Of a stretch of DNA of 64,000 nt, positions 34,053-42,674 are shown piece after piece (the first letter of the stretch is position 1; each line of letters opens with the position of its first letter). The notes beneath the pieces were generated by a model. That model did not search any database, was not told where the DNA came from, and saw only the letters and a list, made by a program, of their open reading frames with translations. Origin of the DNA: Thermocrinis sp. (GTDB lineage: Bacteria; Aquificota; Aquificia; Aquificales; Aquificaceae); the NCBI RefSeq assembly GCF_036781485.1, contig NZ_DAIQAX010000001.1:164793-228792 (forward strand), in the 5' to 3' direction. Position numbers and translations under genes: made by a program.

Positions 34053-34695
34053 GTTCTTCCATGATCTGGTGCCATTTCAATCCTTTGACCACCAAGGCCA
34101 AAGTTAGATGGTATAAAAGGTCTGAAACCTCCATCGCTATTTGCTTTTGGTTTCCATTTTTCAGTGCTATCAGAGACTCTACTGCCTCTTCTCCGAATTT
34201 TTGAATAATCCTATCCTCTCCCTCTAAAAAAAGTTTTACCGTGTACGAACCTTCTGGTTTTTCTGTAAGACGTTGTTTTATAACTTCTTCAAGCCTGCCA
34301 AGTGTTTCGAAAGGTAAAAGCCTTTCTGTCTTTTTTCCATCTATGCCTCTAAAAAAGCAGTTTCTCTCCCCAGTGTGGCAAGCTCTGTTGAGCTCTTGCT
34401 CAATGACGTACAAAATAGCGTCTTCGTCGCAGTCTATTCTTACCTCAATTACTTTTTGCAGCTCCCCAGAGGTTTCCCCCTTTTTCCATACCTTCTCTCT
34501 TGACCTTGAGTAATAGTGGGCATAACCAGTTTGTAGCGTAAGCATTAGAGCTTCCTGATTTGCCCACGCAAACATCCTTATTTCCCCAGTCCTGTAGTCC
34601 TGTGCTATCACGGGCACAAGCCCTTCAGCGTTCCACTTTATGCTCTTTAAAAGCTCATCCGAATATGTCAATGGGTTCCTCTCTAAATTTTCCAT
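34030..34695 (-). CDS. hisIE: Phosphoribosyl-AMP cyclohydrolase/phosphoribosyl-ATP pyrophosphatase
   Basis: 221 residues from ATG 34695; a TTG at 34701 adds two residues. The N-terminal HisI domain has MFAWANQEAL, the sites TSGELQKVIEVRIDCDEDAIL and CHTGERNCFF. The C-terminal HisE domain (about 125-221) has RIIQKFGEEAVE and EVSDLLYHLTLAL. The fusion performs steps 2 and 3 of histidine synthesis. It overlaps the JAMM gene by 41 bp at its 5' end. Confidence 0.96.
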   Translation of the reverse strand: MENLERNPLTYSDELLKSIKWNAEGLVPVIAQDYRTGEIRMFAWANQEALMLTLQTGYAHYYSRSREKVWKKGETSGELQKVIEVRIDCDEDAILYVIEQELNRACHTGERNCFFRGIDGKKTERLLPFETLGRLEEVIKQRLTEKPEGSYTVKLFLEGEDRIIQKFGEEAVESLIALKNGNQKQIAMEVSDLLYHLTLALVVKGLKWHQIMEELASRFKK

Positions 34696-35071
34696 CCACA
34701 AGCTCCCAGCTTTTGTAAGATACCACCTTTCCCTTGCTGACGGAAAGGATTATGTAAGAAAAACCTTCAAAGGCTCTCTCTTGGTCAAACTGGGAGGGCC
34801 TGTCGGGATGGTCTGGGTGGGAATGATACACACCTACAATTTCAAGCCCAAACTCCCTTGCTTTTTTTTCCGCTTTCAGGTAATCCTTTGGATCTATCTC
34901 GTATCTGTCGTTTTTTCTGTCTGGGTTTGCGTTGGGTGTTTCATAAGCTCCAAAGACAATTCTTAAGTCCTTTTCGTATTTACCAAGCAAGAGACCACAG
35001 GTTTCGTAAGGGTAATCCCTCTCTGCTTGGGCTATGATCTTTTGCACCGCAGAGTTTTTTATCCTCAGCAT
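34655..35071 (-). CDS. JAB1/MPN (JAMM) metalloprotease-like protein
   Basis: 138 residues from ATG 35071; a longer frame (to 35155) would run into asd. The zinc JAMM motif is complete: E23, then H83-S-H85, S93 and D96 (HxHx7SxxD). Bacterial members remove sulfur-carrier tails (Mec+) or act in other ubiquitin-like deconjugations. No sulfur-carrier gene is beside it. It overlaps asd by 7 bp and hisIE by 41 bp, so asd, this gene and hisIE are probably one transcript. Confidence 0.88.
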   Translation of the reverse strand: MLRIKNSAVQKIIAQAERDYPYETCGLLLGKYEKDLRIVFGAYETPNANPDRKNDRYEIDPKDYLKAEKKAREFGLEIVGVYHSHPDHPDRPSQFDQERAFEGFSYIILSVSKGKVVSYKSWELVDGKFREEPIDIFG

Positions 35072-36063
35072 GGCTTTGGCGAACCTATCAGTAGCTCTGC
35101 TATCTGAACCGCGTTGGTTGCCGCACCTTTTCTTATGTTGTCTGCAACCACCCACATGGAAAGTCCCGGCTCAAAGACTAAATCCTTCCTTATCCTTCCT
35201 ACAAAAACTTCGTCCTTTCCCGCTACATCTATAGGAACAGGATAGCCCTCTTCTACAAGCACCACACCCTTAGCTTTCTTGAGTAATTCCTTTGCTTCTT
35301 CGGGCTCTAACGGGGTTTTTAGCTTAACTGAAATGGCTTCTGAGTGTCCATAAAAGACAGGCACCCTCACTGTGGTGGCGCTTACCTTAATGTTAGGATC
35401 GTGCATAATCTTTCTTGTTTCATTGAGCATCTTCATCTCTTCCTTCGTGTATCCGTTTTCTGTAAATAGGTCTATCTGTGGGATTACGTTAAAGGCAATC
35501 CTCCTTGGTAGGTTTTTAACTTCTATTTCTTTCCCCTCGCACCAGGCTTTTGTTTGCTCCTCCAACTCCCTTATAGCCTTTGCACCTGCACCGGAAACAG
35601 ATTGATAGGTAGATACAACTATGGCTTCTATTCCTGCTACGTCGTATATGGGTTTTAGGGCAACAACCATTTGTATGGTAGAACAGTTGGGGTTTGCAAT
35701 TATGCCTTTGTGTTTTTCTGCATCCTCCGGATTGACCTCTGGCACTACCAGAGGCACCTCTGGGTCTAACCTCCAAGCGGAAGAATTATCTATAACAAGC
35801 ACGCCATCTTTTGCAAACCTTGGAGCGTATTCTTTGCTTATTCCAGAGCCTGCAGAAAATAGAGCTATGTCTATACCTTTAAATGAACTTTGTTTGCTAA
35901 GGGCTTGGACTTTGAACTTTTCACCTCTAAAAATTAGCTCCGTTCCCTCTGACTTTTCCGAAGCAAAAAGGTAGAGATCGTCTACCGGGAAATTCCTTTC
36001 TTCCAAAACCCTTAAAAAAGTCCTTCCTACTTCTCCTGTGGCACCGACGATGGCAACTCTCAT
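35065..36063 (-). CDS. asd: Aspartate-semialdehyde dehydrogenase
   Basis: 332 residues. The NADP loop VGATGEVG is at 6-13, the catalytic Cys is C127 (NPNCSTIQ), and the STYQSVSGAGAKA and VPVFYGHSEAISV (active-site His) blocks follow. Asd makes aspartate semialdehyde for lysine/DAP, threonine and methionine; homoserine dehydrogenase is at 43521. It is divergent from pyrD (20 bp between starts). Confidence 0.97.
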   Translation of the reverse strand: MRVAIVGATGEVGRTFLRVLEERNFPVDDLYLFASEKSEGTELIFRGEKFKVQALSKQSSFKGIDIALFSAGSGISKEYAPRFAKDGVLVIDNSSAWRLDPEVPLVVPEVNPEDAEKHKGIIANPNCSTIQMVVALKPIYDVAGIEAIVVSTYQSVSGAGAKAIRELEEQTKAWCEGKEIEVKNLPRRIAFNVIPQIDLFTENGYTKEEMKMLNETRKIMHDPNIKVSATTVRVPVFYGHSEAISVKLKTPLEPEEAKELLKKAKGVVLVEEGYPVPIDVAGKDEVFVGRIRKDLVFEPGLSMWVVADNIRKGAATNAVQIAELLIGSPKPC

Positions 36064-36083
36064 AGCTTATAATTTTAAGCTAA

Positions 36084-37025
36084 ATGGACCTTTCTGTAGA
36101 GCTTTTTGGCATTAAATTTAAAAATCCCGTATGGGTGGCCTCCGGTACCTTTGGGTATGGATTGGAGGCTTTGGAGCTTTATGATGTCTCCAAGCTTGGT
36201 GCGGTTATTACAAAGGGCTTATCTTTGAAACCTCGCGTAGGGAACGAGCCGGGGCGCATAGCGGAAACCCCGTGTGGCATGTTAAACTCCATAGGCCTTC
36301 AAAACCCCGGAGTGGAAGAGTTCTTGAAAAAGATCTATCCGAGAATAGAGAAATTGGACACCCATTTTATAGCTAACGTTTTTGGGGAAACGGAAGAGGA
36401 GTATTTAGAAGTGTGCATGGCTTTGGAAGATGCAGATAAGATCGTGGCTTACGAGCTAAACGTTTCTTGTCCGAACGTAAAGAAAGGTGGGCTTGCCTTT
36501 GGACACGACCTGAAGGTTTTGGGTAATCTGGTAAGCAGGATCAAGGGAAAAGTTAAAAAGCCAGTGCTCGTAAAGCTATCTCCAAACACTGGGGAGGTGG
36601 TCCCCTTTGGCAGGGTATGCGTGGAAAACGGTGCGGATGGGTTGGTAGCCATAAACACCATAGTTGGGATGAAGATAGACATAAGAACAAAAAAACCTGT
36701 GCTATCTACGGTAAAGGGCGGGCTTTCTGGTCCAGCTATACTGCCCATTGCGGTTAGGATGGTTTGGGAGCTTTACCAAGCTTTTGGGAAGGAAATCCCG
36801 ATTATAGGTGTGGGTGGGATATTTGACACCAGTTCTGCCTTGGAGCATATTTTGGCTGGAGCAAGCGCAGTGCAGGTGGGAACAGCAAACTTTTTTGATC
36901 CACTCAGCCCTCTAAATATCATTGAAGGTATATCCCAATACATGAAAGAGCAGGGTGTAGAAAACTTTAAACAACTTATAGGTTTGGCCAATCATGGATA
37001 CCAAGTTGATAGATGCCCTTGTTAA
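36084..37025 (+). CDS. pyrD: Dihydroorotate dehydrogenase, class 1B-like
   Basis: 313 residues. The active-site base is Cys129 (NVSCPNVKKGG), marking class 1, and the N-terminal LSVELFGIKFKNPVWVASGTFGYG and later IGVGGIFDTSSALEHILAGA agree with class 1B. Class 1B enzymes usually partner with the electron-transfer subunit PyrK to use NAD+; no pyrK is in the window. It catalyses the oxidation step of pyrimidine synthesis. The end overlaps the next gene by 32 bp. Confidence 0.95.
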   Translation: MDLSVELFGIKFKNPVWVASGTFGYGLEALELYDVSKLGAVITKGLSLKPRVGNEPGRIAETPCGMLNSIGLQNPGVEEFLKKIYPRIEKLDTHFIANVFGETEEEYLEVCMALEDADKIVAYELNVSCPNVKKGGLAFGHDLKVLGNLVSRIKGKVKKPVLVKLSPNTGEVVPFGRVCVENGADGLVAINTIVGMKIDIRTKKPVLSTVKGGLSGPAILPIAVRMVWELYQAFGKEIPIIGVGGIFDTSSALEHILAGASAVQVGTANFFDPLSPLNIIEGISQYMKEQGVENFKQLIGLANHGYQVDRCPC

Positions 37026-37977
37026 TTTGCTAAAAGGTGATTTAGTGCAGACTCACACCAGTTGGGTCATACTCACAGGAGAGTTTGTTTATAAGATAAA
37101 AAAACCCGTAAATTTTGGATTTTTGGACTACTCTACTTTGGAAAAGAGAAAGGAAAACTGCCAGAGGGAGGTGGATCTAAACAAAAGGCTCTGTCCGTGG
37201 ATTTATCTGGGGGTGGTGCCTATAGTTAGATCTTCGGAAGGTTACAAATTAGGAGGAGAAGGACAAGTGGTGGAGTATGCGGTGAAGATGAGAAGAGTAC
37301 CAGAGGAAAGGCTTATGAAAAATCTACTGGACAGTTTAACAACCGATCAGATAAGGGCTCTATCCAAGCACCTATGGAATTTCCATCAAAGGGCAGAAAG
37401 AAAGGATGAATTTGGTAGGCTGGAGGTGATGAAGTTTAACACCGATGAAAACTTCCTTCAGACAGAAAAATACGTGGGTATAACCATAGAGGAAGGGGAC
37501 TATTTGTTTATCAGAAAAAAGACGGACGAGTTCTACGAACGCCACGCTTGCCTGTTTGAAAAGAGAATAAAGGATGGAAGAATAAGGGACGGGCATGGGG
37601 ACATAAGGCTTGAGCACGTAGCTTTTTTAGATGAAGGAGTGTGTATATTTGACTGCATAGAGTTTAACGAAAGGTTCCGGTGTGGGGATGTCCTAAACGA
37701 TATGTGTTTTCTCTCTATGGAGCTTGATTTCTACGGAAGGAGCGATTTGGCAGAGATTTACGAGGAGGAATACAAACGCCTGAGCAGGGACCCAGAGTTT
37801 GATATCTTTCTACCCTTTTTTAAATGCTACAGGGCATACGTGCGTGGAAAGGTGGAGTCTTTTATGTTAGACGATCCCAATCTTCCGGAAGATCTAAGGA
37901 GAGAGCACAGGGAAAGGGCAAGAAGGTTTTTTAAACTGAGTAGATACTACGCGGAGCAGATCAATCAAGCCACTTAA
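36994..37977 (+). CDS. Aminoglycoside-phosphotransferase-like kinase family protein
   Basis: 327 residues without signal or membrane segments. GHGDIRLEHVAF near residue 206 resembles the Brenner motif (HGDxxxxN) of APH/choline-kinase-like enzymes; the metal Asp follows as FDCIEFNERFRCGDVLNDM. The N-terminal VYKIKKPVNFGFLDYSTLEKRKENCQREVDLN fits the COG2187-type family, sometimes followed by an AAA domain that is missing here. Substrate unknown. It begins 32 bp inside pyrD and converges with the TPR lipoprotein gene (17 bp overlap). Confidence 0.7.
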   Translation: MDTKLIDALVNLLKGDLVQTHTSWVILTGEFVYKIKKPVNFGFLDYSTLEKRKENCQREVDLNKRLCPWIYLGVVPIVRSSEGYKLGGEGQVVEYAVKMRRVPEERLMKNLLDSLTTDQIRALSKHLWNFHQRAERKDEFGRLEVMKFNTDENFLQTEKYVGITIEEGDYLFIRKKTDEFYERHACLFEKRIKDGRIRDGHGDIRLEHVAFLDEGVCIFDCIEFNERFRCGDVLNDMCFLSMELDFYGRSDLAEIYEEEYKRLSRDPEFDIFLPFFKCYRAYVRGKVESFMLDDPNLPEDLRREHRERARRFFKLSRYYAEQINQAT

Positions 37978-38497
37978 GAATTAGGCCAAAGCTTTCTTCT
38001 TTATTAATTTTTTCCCTTCCTTTCTTCCCTTTTCCTCTTGTTTCAATTTCAGAGTATTGTATTACCAACTCATTTTTTGGATCTATACGTTTAGCTCTAT
38101 CAAAATAGATTTTTGCCTCATCATCTTTTTCCATAAATATCAAAATAAGGCCTATGCTTGCGTTTACTCTAGCTTCCCAAGTTCTGTCTGGAGTGTATCT
38201 TAACGCAATAGTAAGTCTGTTATAAGCGTCAGAGTAATAACCACACATGCCTTCTGCCACGCCTAACCAGTAGAGGGCTTCAAAGTTGTTAGGATTTTTA
38301 GCAAGGGCTTTGTTAAACTCTTGAATTGCTTTTCCACAATTACCCTTTCTGAGGTGTTTTTTCCCGTTTTCTACTGCTTTTTCTGAAGCCACTATTAAAC
38401 CGGGTGGCCTGTGGGTCTGGGGCTCAGTTTTTATCTCTATCTTTTGCGTGCAAGAAAATGCAAAGAGAGAAAGCACGAGTATAACCAAGTTAAGCAT
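37961..38497 (-). CDS. TPR-repeat lipoprotein
   Basis: 178 residues. A signal peptide with lipobox LFAFSC places the lipidated Cys at residue 16. Three or so TPR units follow (GNCGKAIQEFNKALAKNPNNFEALYWLGV; YSDAYNRLTIALRYTPD; DEAKIYFDRAKRIDPKNELVIQY in pieces). The basic tail KGKKGREKINKEE is unusual. TPR lipoproteins scaffold envelope complexes (PilF- or BamD-like); the target is not clear. It stands alone between convergent and co-directional genes. Confidence 0.8.
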   Translation of the reverse strand: MLNLVILVLSLFAFSCTQKIEIKTEPQTHRPPGLIVASEKAVENGKKHLRKGNCGKAIQEFNKALAKNPNNFEALYWLGVAEGMCGYYSDAYNRLTIALRYTPDRTWEARVNASIGLILIFMEKDDEAKIYFDRAKRIDPKNELVIQYSEIETRGKGKKGREKINKEESFGLILKWLD

Positions 38498-38533
38498 TGA
38501 AGTAATAATATAAAAAAAACTTTAAGAATGCTA

Positions 38534-39271
38534 TCACTCAGCGTATCCCCTACTTTCTAAAAATTTCTTGAAAATATTCATAGAAAGAAGTTCCCTTTCT
38601 CCAAAGGAATTGTTAAGACATTCGGTAAAATACTCCTCAAGTTCTTTCCTAGAATATCCACTTATATCTACTTTACCTTCTTTTAAATCTGTGTAAAACA
38701 CTTTTAAAGATATAGAGACTAAGTTTTTTATAATCTCATCTAATTGATTTGGGGTGTCCGACCTTACTAAAAACAGGGCAAAGACAAAGGGGAGTTTATG
38801 CACCTTATACCACTCTTGAGCTAAATCATAGATATACGGATACTTACCCTGTTTTTTTGCTAAAAGGGCTTCATCTCCTATCAGTAAAAGGGCCTCTGCT
38901 TCCTTTCTGTTTTTGGTATATAACGGTCTTAGCTTATATACCTCTTCTAAAATGTAAAAACATAAATACTTAGAAGTTAAAGAAGCGGGGGTTAAATGGA
39001 CTTTCTTTATCTCCTGGATGGGTTTTTTTGAGAGTATAGCCACAGAGCATACCTTTTCTTTTGAAGATATAGAAACATCAGGTATTATCCTGTATCTGTG
39101 GGGATGGAAGAGGTATTCTACAGAAGAAACTATCCCTGCTTGAATTTTTCCGATTCTGAGTAGATTTACCAGCTCAGAAGGATGGCCCTCTACGAGTTCA
39201 ACCCTTGGGTCTTCAAACTTGTAAAAAAGAGGCAGCGTATTTAGATAAGATACCTTTCCAACCTTAAACAT
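38534..39271 (-). CDS. mqnA: Chorismate dehydratase of futalosine menaquinone pathway
   Basis: 245 residues. GKVSYLNTLPLFYKF at the N-terminus and GIVSSVEYLFHP, DVSISSKEKVCSVAIL, TPASLTSKYL and LLIGDEALLA are MqnA blocks. MqnA (3-((1-carboxyvinyl)oxy)benzoate synthase) starts the futalosine route from chorismate to menaquinone-type quinones. It shares one base with the trpD stop, so the two chorismate-derived pathways are linked. mqnBCD are outside the window. Confidence 0.93.
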   Translation of the reverse strand: MFKVGKVSYLNTLPLFYKFEDPRVELVEGHPSELVNLLRIGKIQAGIVSSVEYLFHPHRYRIIPDVSISSKEKVCSVAILSKKPIQEIKKVHLTPASLTSKYLCFYILEEVYKLRPLYTKNRKEAEALLLIGDEALLAKKQGKYPYIYDLAQEWYKVHKLPFVFALFLVRSDTPNQLDEIIKNLVSISLKVFYTDLKEGKVDISGYSRKELEEYFTECLNNSFGERELLSMNIFKKFLESRGYAE

Positions 39272-40284
39272 TAAACCTGTTTTGAAAGCTCTATAAATTT
39301 GAACAGTTTTTCCTTAGCTTTCCCGCTTTTTATTGATTCCTTTGCGATCTCTAATGCGGTTTGTTTATCCTCAGTCTTCCCCGATATCACTATTCCAAAG
39401 GTAGCATTTAAAAGGACCATATCAAAAGCTGGAGAGGGTTCTCCACTTAGCACGGATAAGACTATCTTCGCGCTCTCCTCCACGGACTTGACTCTTACAT
39501 AGTCCAGCGGATAACGTCTAAAGCCCAGGTCTTCTGGAGTGAATTCATATATAAATATCTCGTTTCCCTTTATCTCCGCTATGGTAGTGGGTGCGGATAT
39601 GGAAACTTCGTCAAGCCCATCTTTGCCATGAACCACCACTGCACTGATCACACCCAATCTTAAAAGTGTTCGAGCTATCTTTTCCACAAACTGGTCCGAA
39701 AACACGCCTAAGAGCTGTCTCTTTGCACCTGCTGGATTGGACAATGGACCTATAAGATTGAAAACAGACCTTATACCTACCTCCCTTCTTGGACCCACAA
39801 CCCTTTTCATGGCAGGATGAAATATTGGAGCAAACATAAAGCCTATGCCGATCTCATCTATCATCTTCTTAACTTGCTGAGGACCCAAGTCTATCTTTGC
39901 TCCTAAGTGCTCCAAAAGGTCCGCGCTTCCGCTTTTGGAGGAAACAGACCTATTGCCGTGCTTTGCTACCTTTATGCCTGCCCCAGCCAAAACAAAAGCA
40001 GTTACCGTGGATACGTTAAAAGTTTCTGCCAAGTCTCCCCCAGTTCCGCAGGTGTCCACCAAGTTTTCTGGATCTTCCACCTCTACCTTTGTAGCCTTAG
40101 CTCTAAAAAAACTTGCTGCACCCTCAAGCTCTTCTACGGTTTCTCCCTTCATCTTCAGTCCCATCAAAAAAGCACCTATCTGAGCATCCGTCGCCCTACC
40201 CTCTGTGATATCCTCAAGCACTTGGATCATCTCCTCTTTGCTCAAATTCTCAAACTCAGAAATACGCTTCAAAACCTCACGCAT
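39271..40284 (-). CDS. trpD: Anthranilate phosphoribosyltransferase
   Basis: 337 residues from ATG 40284; the longer ORF to 40335 would run across the leuA promoter. The PRPP-binding DTCGTGGDLAETFNVST, AKHGNRSVSSKSGSADLLEHLG and GPRREVGIRSVFNLIGPLSNPA blocks are diagnostic. TrpD joins anthranilate to PRPP in tryptophan synthesis. Translationally coupled to mqnA. It is divergent from leuA across a region with a Fur-type box. Confidence 0.97.
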   Translation of the reverse strand: MREVLKRISEFENLSKEEMIQVLEDITEGRATDAQIGAFLMGLKMKGETVEELEGAASFFRAKATKVEVEDPENLVDTCGTGGDLAETFNVSTVTAFVLAGAGIKVAKHGNRSVSSKSGSADLLEHLGAKIDLGPQQVKKMIDEIGIGFMFAPIFHPAMKRVVGPRREVGIRSVFNLIGPLSNPAGAKRQLLGVFSDQFVEKIARTLLRLGVISAVVVHGKDGLDEVSISAPTTIAEIKGNEIFIYEFTPEDLGFRRYPLDYVRVKSVEESAKIVLSVLSGEPSPAFDMVLLNATFGIVISGKTEDKQTALEIAKESIKSGKAKEKLFKFIELSKQV

Positions 40285-40304
40285 AGCTAAAATTATAACC
40301 TCCC

Positions 40305-40336
40305 TTGACTTTTCACAAATGAGAATTATTATCATT
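40305..40336 (+). promoter_or_regulatory. leuA promoter overlapped by a Fur-box-like palindrome
   Basis: TTGACT (40305-40310) and TATTAT (40327-40332) are 16 bp apart. Over the -10 lies TGAGAAT-T-ATTATCA (40320-40334), one mismatch from the Fur 7-1-7 consensus TGATAAT-N-ATTATCA; the arms extend to nine bases each (40318-40336) with one mismatch. The only Fur-family protein in the window is at 5324. The position predicts repression of leuA. Confidence 0.6.
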
Positions 40337-40356
40337 TAGAGTAAAGGAGGTATCGG

Positions 40357-41919
40357 ATGAATAACAGAGTTTATATCTTTGATACCACGCTTAGGGACGG
40401 TGAACAGGCACCCGGTTTTTCCATGACAGCAGAAGAAAAGCTACAAATGGCACTACAGCTTGCCAAGTTAGGTGTGGATGTTATAGAAGCTGGGTTTGCC
40501 GCAGCATCCAAAGGAGACTTTGAAGCGGTAAGGCTCATAGCAGAGGAAGTAAAAGGTCCGGTTATATGCTCCTTAGCAAGGGCGTTGGAGAAGGATATAG
40601 AGTTAGCTGCGCAAGCTTTGGAACCAGCGGAAAGGAAGAGAATACATACCTTTATAGCCACATCTGAGATCCACATGAAATATAAGCTGAAGATGGAGCC
40701 AGAGGATGTGCTGGAAAGGGCAGGTAAGGCTGTGGCTTTCGCAAGAAGATTTACCGAAGATGTGGAGTTTTCTTGCGAAGATGCTACCCGTAGCCAAAGG
40801 GAGTTTCTCTACAGAATAATTGAAAGGGCTATAAAGGCGGGAGCAACGGTGATAAACATTCCAGATACGGTGGGATACGCCGTACCTGAAGAGTTTGCAA
40901 AGCTTATTGAGGACATAATGAACAATGTCCCTAACATAGATAAGGCTATTGTAAGCGTGCATTGTCATGATGACCTTGGTATGGCTGTGGCAAACTCGCT
41001 TATGGCTGTGAAACACGGTGCAAGGCAGGTAGAATGCACCATAAACGGTATAGGAGAAAGGGCTGGCAACGCAGCTATGGAAGAGATAGTTATGGCTTTG
41101 AAGGTAAGAAAGGACTTCTTTGGCGATCTCTACACAAACATAAACACCAAAGAACTTTACAAAACAAGCAGGCTGTTGTGTAGGATCACGGGAAGCTTTG
41201 TACCACCTAACAAAGCGGTAGTGGGAGACAATGCCTTTGCCCACGAATCTGGCATACATCAGCACGGCGTGCTATCCCATCCTCTAACTTACGAAATTAT
41301 GAACCCAGAGGACGTGGGCTTTCCATCCACGCGCATAATTTTGGGCAAACACTCTGGAAGGCACGCACTCAAAAGCAAGCTCAAAGAGATGGGTTATGAA
41401 CTTTCGGAAGTAGAAATAGATAGAATCTTTGAAAAGTTCAAAGCGTTGGCAGACAAAAAGAAAGAAGTTTATGAGGAAGACCTTGAGGCTCTGATTTACG
41501 AAGAGGTAATGAAGGTGGAAGAGGAAGAACCGGTAAAAGTACTTCACTATCAGGTGCAAACGGGAGACAAGATCCTCCCTACTGCCACCGTAGTTCTGTC
41601 TTACATGGGAGAAGAGAGGACTGCCACCTCTACCGGAAATGGTCCTGTGGATGCTATAATAAAGGCAATACAAAAGGCTCTTGGCATTGAGCCAAAGCTG
41701 ATAGATTTTTCCATAAAGGCGCTCACTCCTAACACAGACGCTCAAGCGGAGTCAAGGCTTGTTATAGAACTGGACGGAGTAAAATCCTCTGGAAGGGGTG
41801 TGGATGTGGATGTTATAAGGGCAAGCGTGAATGGTTTTGTGGATGCGGTAAACAGAGCAATCCTGAGGAAAAACTACATACTCTCAAGGCAAAAGGTAAG
41901 AGAAGAAGGCACAGTTTAA
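40357..41919 (+). CDS. leuA: 2-isopropylmalate synthase
   Basis: 520 residues. The metal and catalytic block DTTLRDGEQAPG begins at D9. VHCHDDLGMAVANS gives the HxH metal ligands, and HQHGVLSHPLTYEI and LGKHSGRHALKSKL follow. A C-terminal LeuA dimer domain (about 395-510) provides leucine feedback. It starts leucine synthesis from 2-oxoisovalerate and acetyl-CoA. A strong AAAGGAGGT site precedes ATG 40357; promoter and Fur-like operator lie just upstream. Confidence 0.97.
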   Translation: MNNRVYIFDTTLRDGEQAPGFSMTAEEKLQMALQLAKLGVDVIEAGFAAASKGDFEAVRLIAEEVKGPVICSLARALEKDIELAAQALEPAERKRIHTFIATSEIHMKYKLKMEPEDVLERAGKAVAFARRFTEDVEFSCEDATRSQREFLYRIIERAIKAGATVINIPDTVGYAVPEEFAKLIEDIMNNVPNIDKAIVSVHCHDDLGMAVANSLMAVKHGARQVECTINGIGERAGNAAMEEIVMALKVRKDFFGDLYTNINTKELYKTSRLLCRITGSFVPPNKAVVGDNAFAHESGIHQHGVLSHPLTYEIMNPEDVGFPSTRIILGKHSGRHALKSKLKEMGYELSEVEIDRIFEKFKALADKKKEVYEEDLEALIYEEVMKVEEEEPVKVLHYQVQTGDKILPTATVVLSYMGEERTATSTGNGPVDAIIKAIQKALGIEPKLIDFSIKALTPNTDAQAESRLVIELDGVKSSGRGVDVDVIRASVNGFVDAVNRAILRKNYILSRQKVREEGTV

Positions 41920-42674
41920 GCCTTCAGGTAGGTAGCGGAGAGCAAGTTTTTCGTGTATTCGTGTTTGGGATTGTCAAATATATCCCACACTGAGCCAGAC
42001 TCTACCACCTCCCCCTCTTTTAGAACAAGCACATTATCTGCTACTTCCGCCACCACTCCAAAGTCATGAGTAACCAAGATTATACCCTTTCCCTCTTCTT
42101 TTAGCTTTGTGAAAAGTCCAAGGATCTTTCTTTGCACCGTCAGGTCTAGAGCGGTTGTTGGCTCGTCTGCCAAAATAAGGCTCGGATCACAAACTGTAGC
42201 TATGGCTATGCAAACCCTTTGCCTTAGGCCTCCTGAAAGCTGATGAGGATAAGAGTTCATAACCCTTTCCACATCCTGCACGCCTACCTTTTTTAGCGTT
42301 TCTACCACCCTATCCATTGCACCAACCTTTCCAAAGTGCGTAGTGTATGCCTCCATTATCTGATCCTTTACTTTAAAGAGAGGGTCAAGATACAAAGAAG
42401 GCTCCTGAAAAACTATACCTATATCCTTCCCTCTTAGTTTCGCGTATTCTGTTTCTGGCAAACCTACCAGTTCCCTTCCTTCAAGTTTTATACTTCCGCT
42501 TATTGAGCTGTGCTTCGGTAAAAGGCCAATGATGGAAAGCAGGATGGAACTCTTTCCGGAACCCGACTCTCCCACTATGCAGAGAACCTCTCCCCTCTCT
42601 AAGGAAAAGCTAACATTCTTCAAAACTTTTTTTGAGCCATAACTGAGAGATAGATCTTTTACTTCAAGGAGCAT
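41916..42674 (-). CDS. ABC transporter ATP-binding protein (DppD/OppD type)
   Basis: 252 residues. Walker A GESGSGKS is at 35-42, then EPSLYLDPLFKVKDQI, signature LSGGLRQR and Walker B LILADEPTTALDLT. The HDFGVVAEVADNVLVL segment is typical of peptide (Dpp/Opp) importers' ATPases. No permease or binding protein is adjacent. The usual C-terminal oligopeptide extension ends early. It overlaps the HIT gene by 11 bp, so the three genes 43484-41916 appear co-transcribed. Confidence 0.9.
   Translation of the reverse strand: MLLEVKDLSLSYGSKKVLKNVSFSLERGEVLCIVGESGSGKSSILLSIIGLLPKHSSISGSIKLEGRELVGLPETEYAKLRGKDIGIVFQEPSLYLDPLFKVKDQIMEAYTTHFGKVGAMDRVVETLKKVGVQDVERVMNSYPHQLSGGLRQRVCIAIATVCDPSLILADEPTTALDLTVQRKILGLFTKLKEEGKGIILVTHDFGVVAEVADNVLVLKEGEVVESGSVWDIFDNPKHEYTKNLLSATYLKA

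Noticed and set aside
40603..41265. Long antisense ORF (220 codons) inside leuA
   Set aside because: It lies fully opposite a strongly conserved gene, has no ribosome site and its translation is not protein-like.
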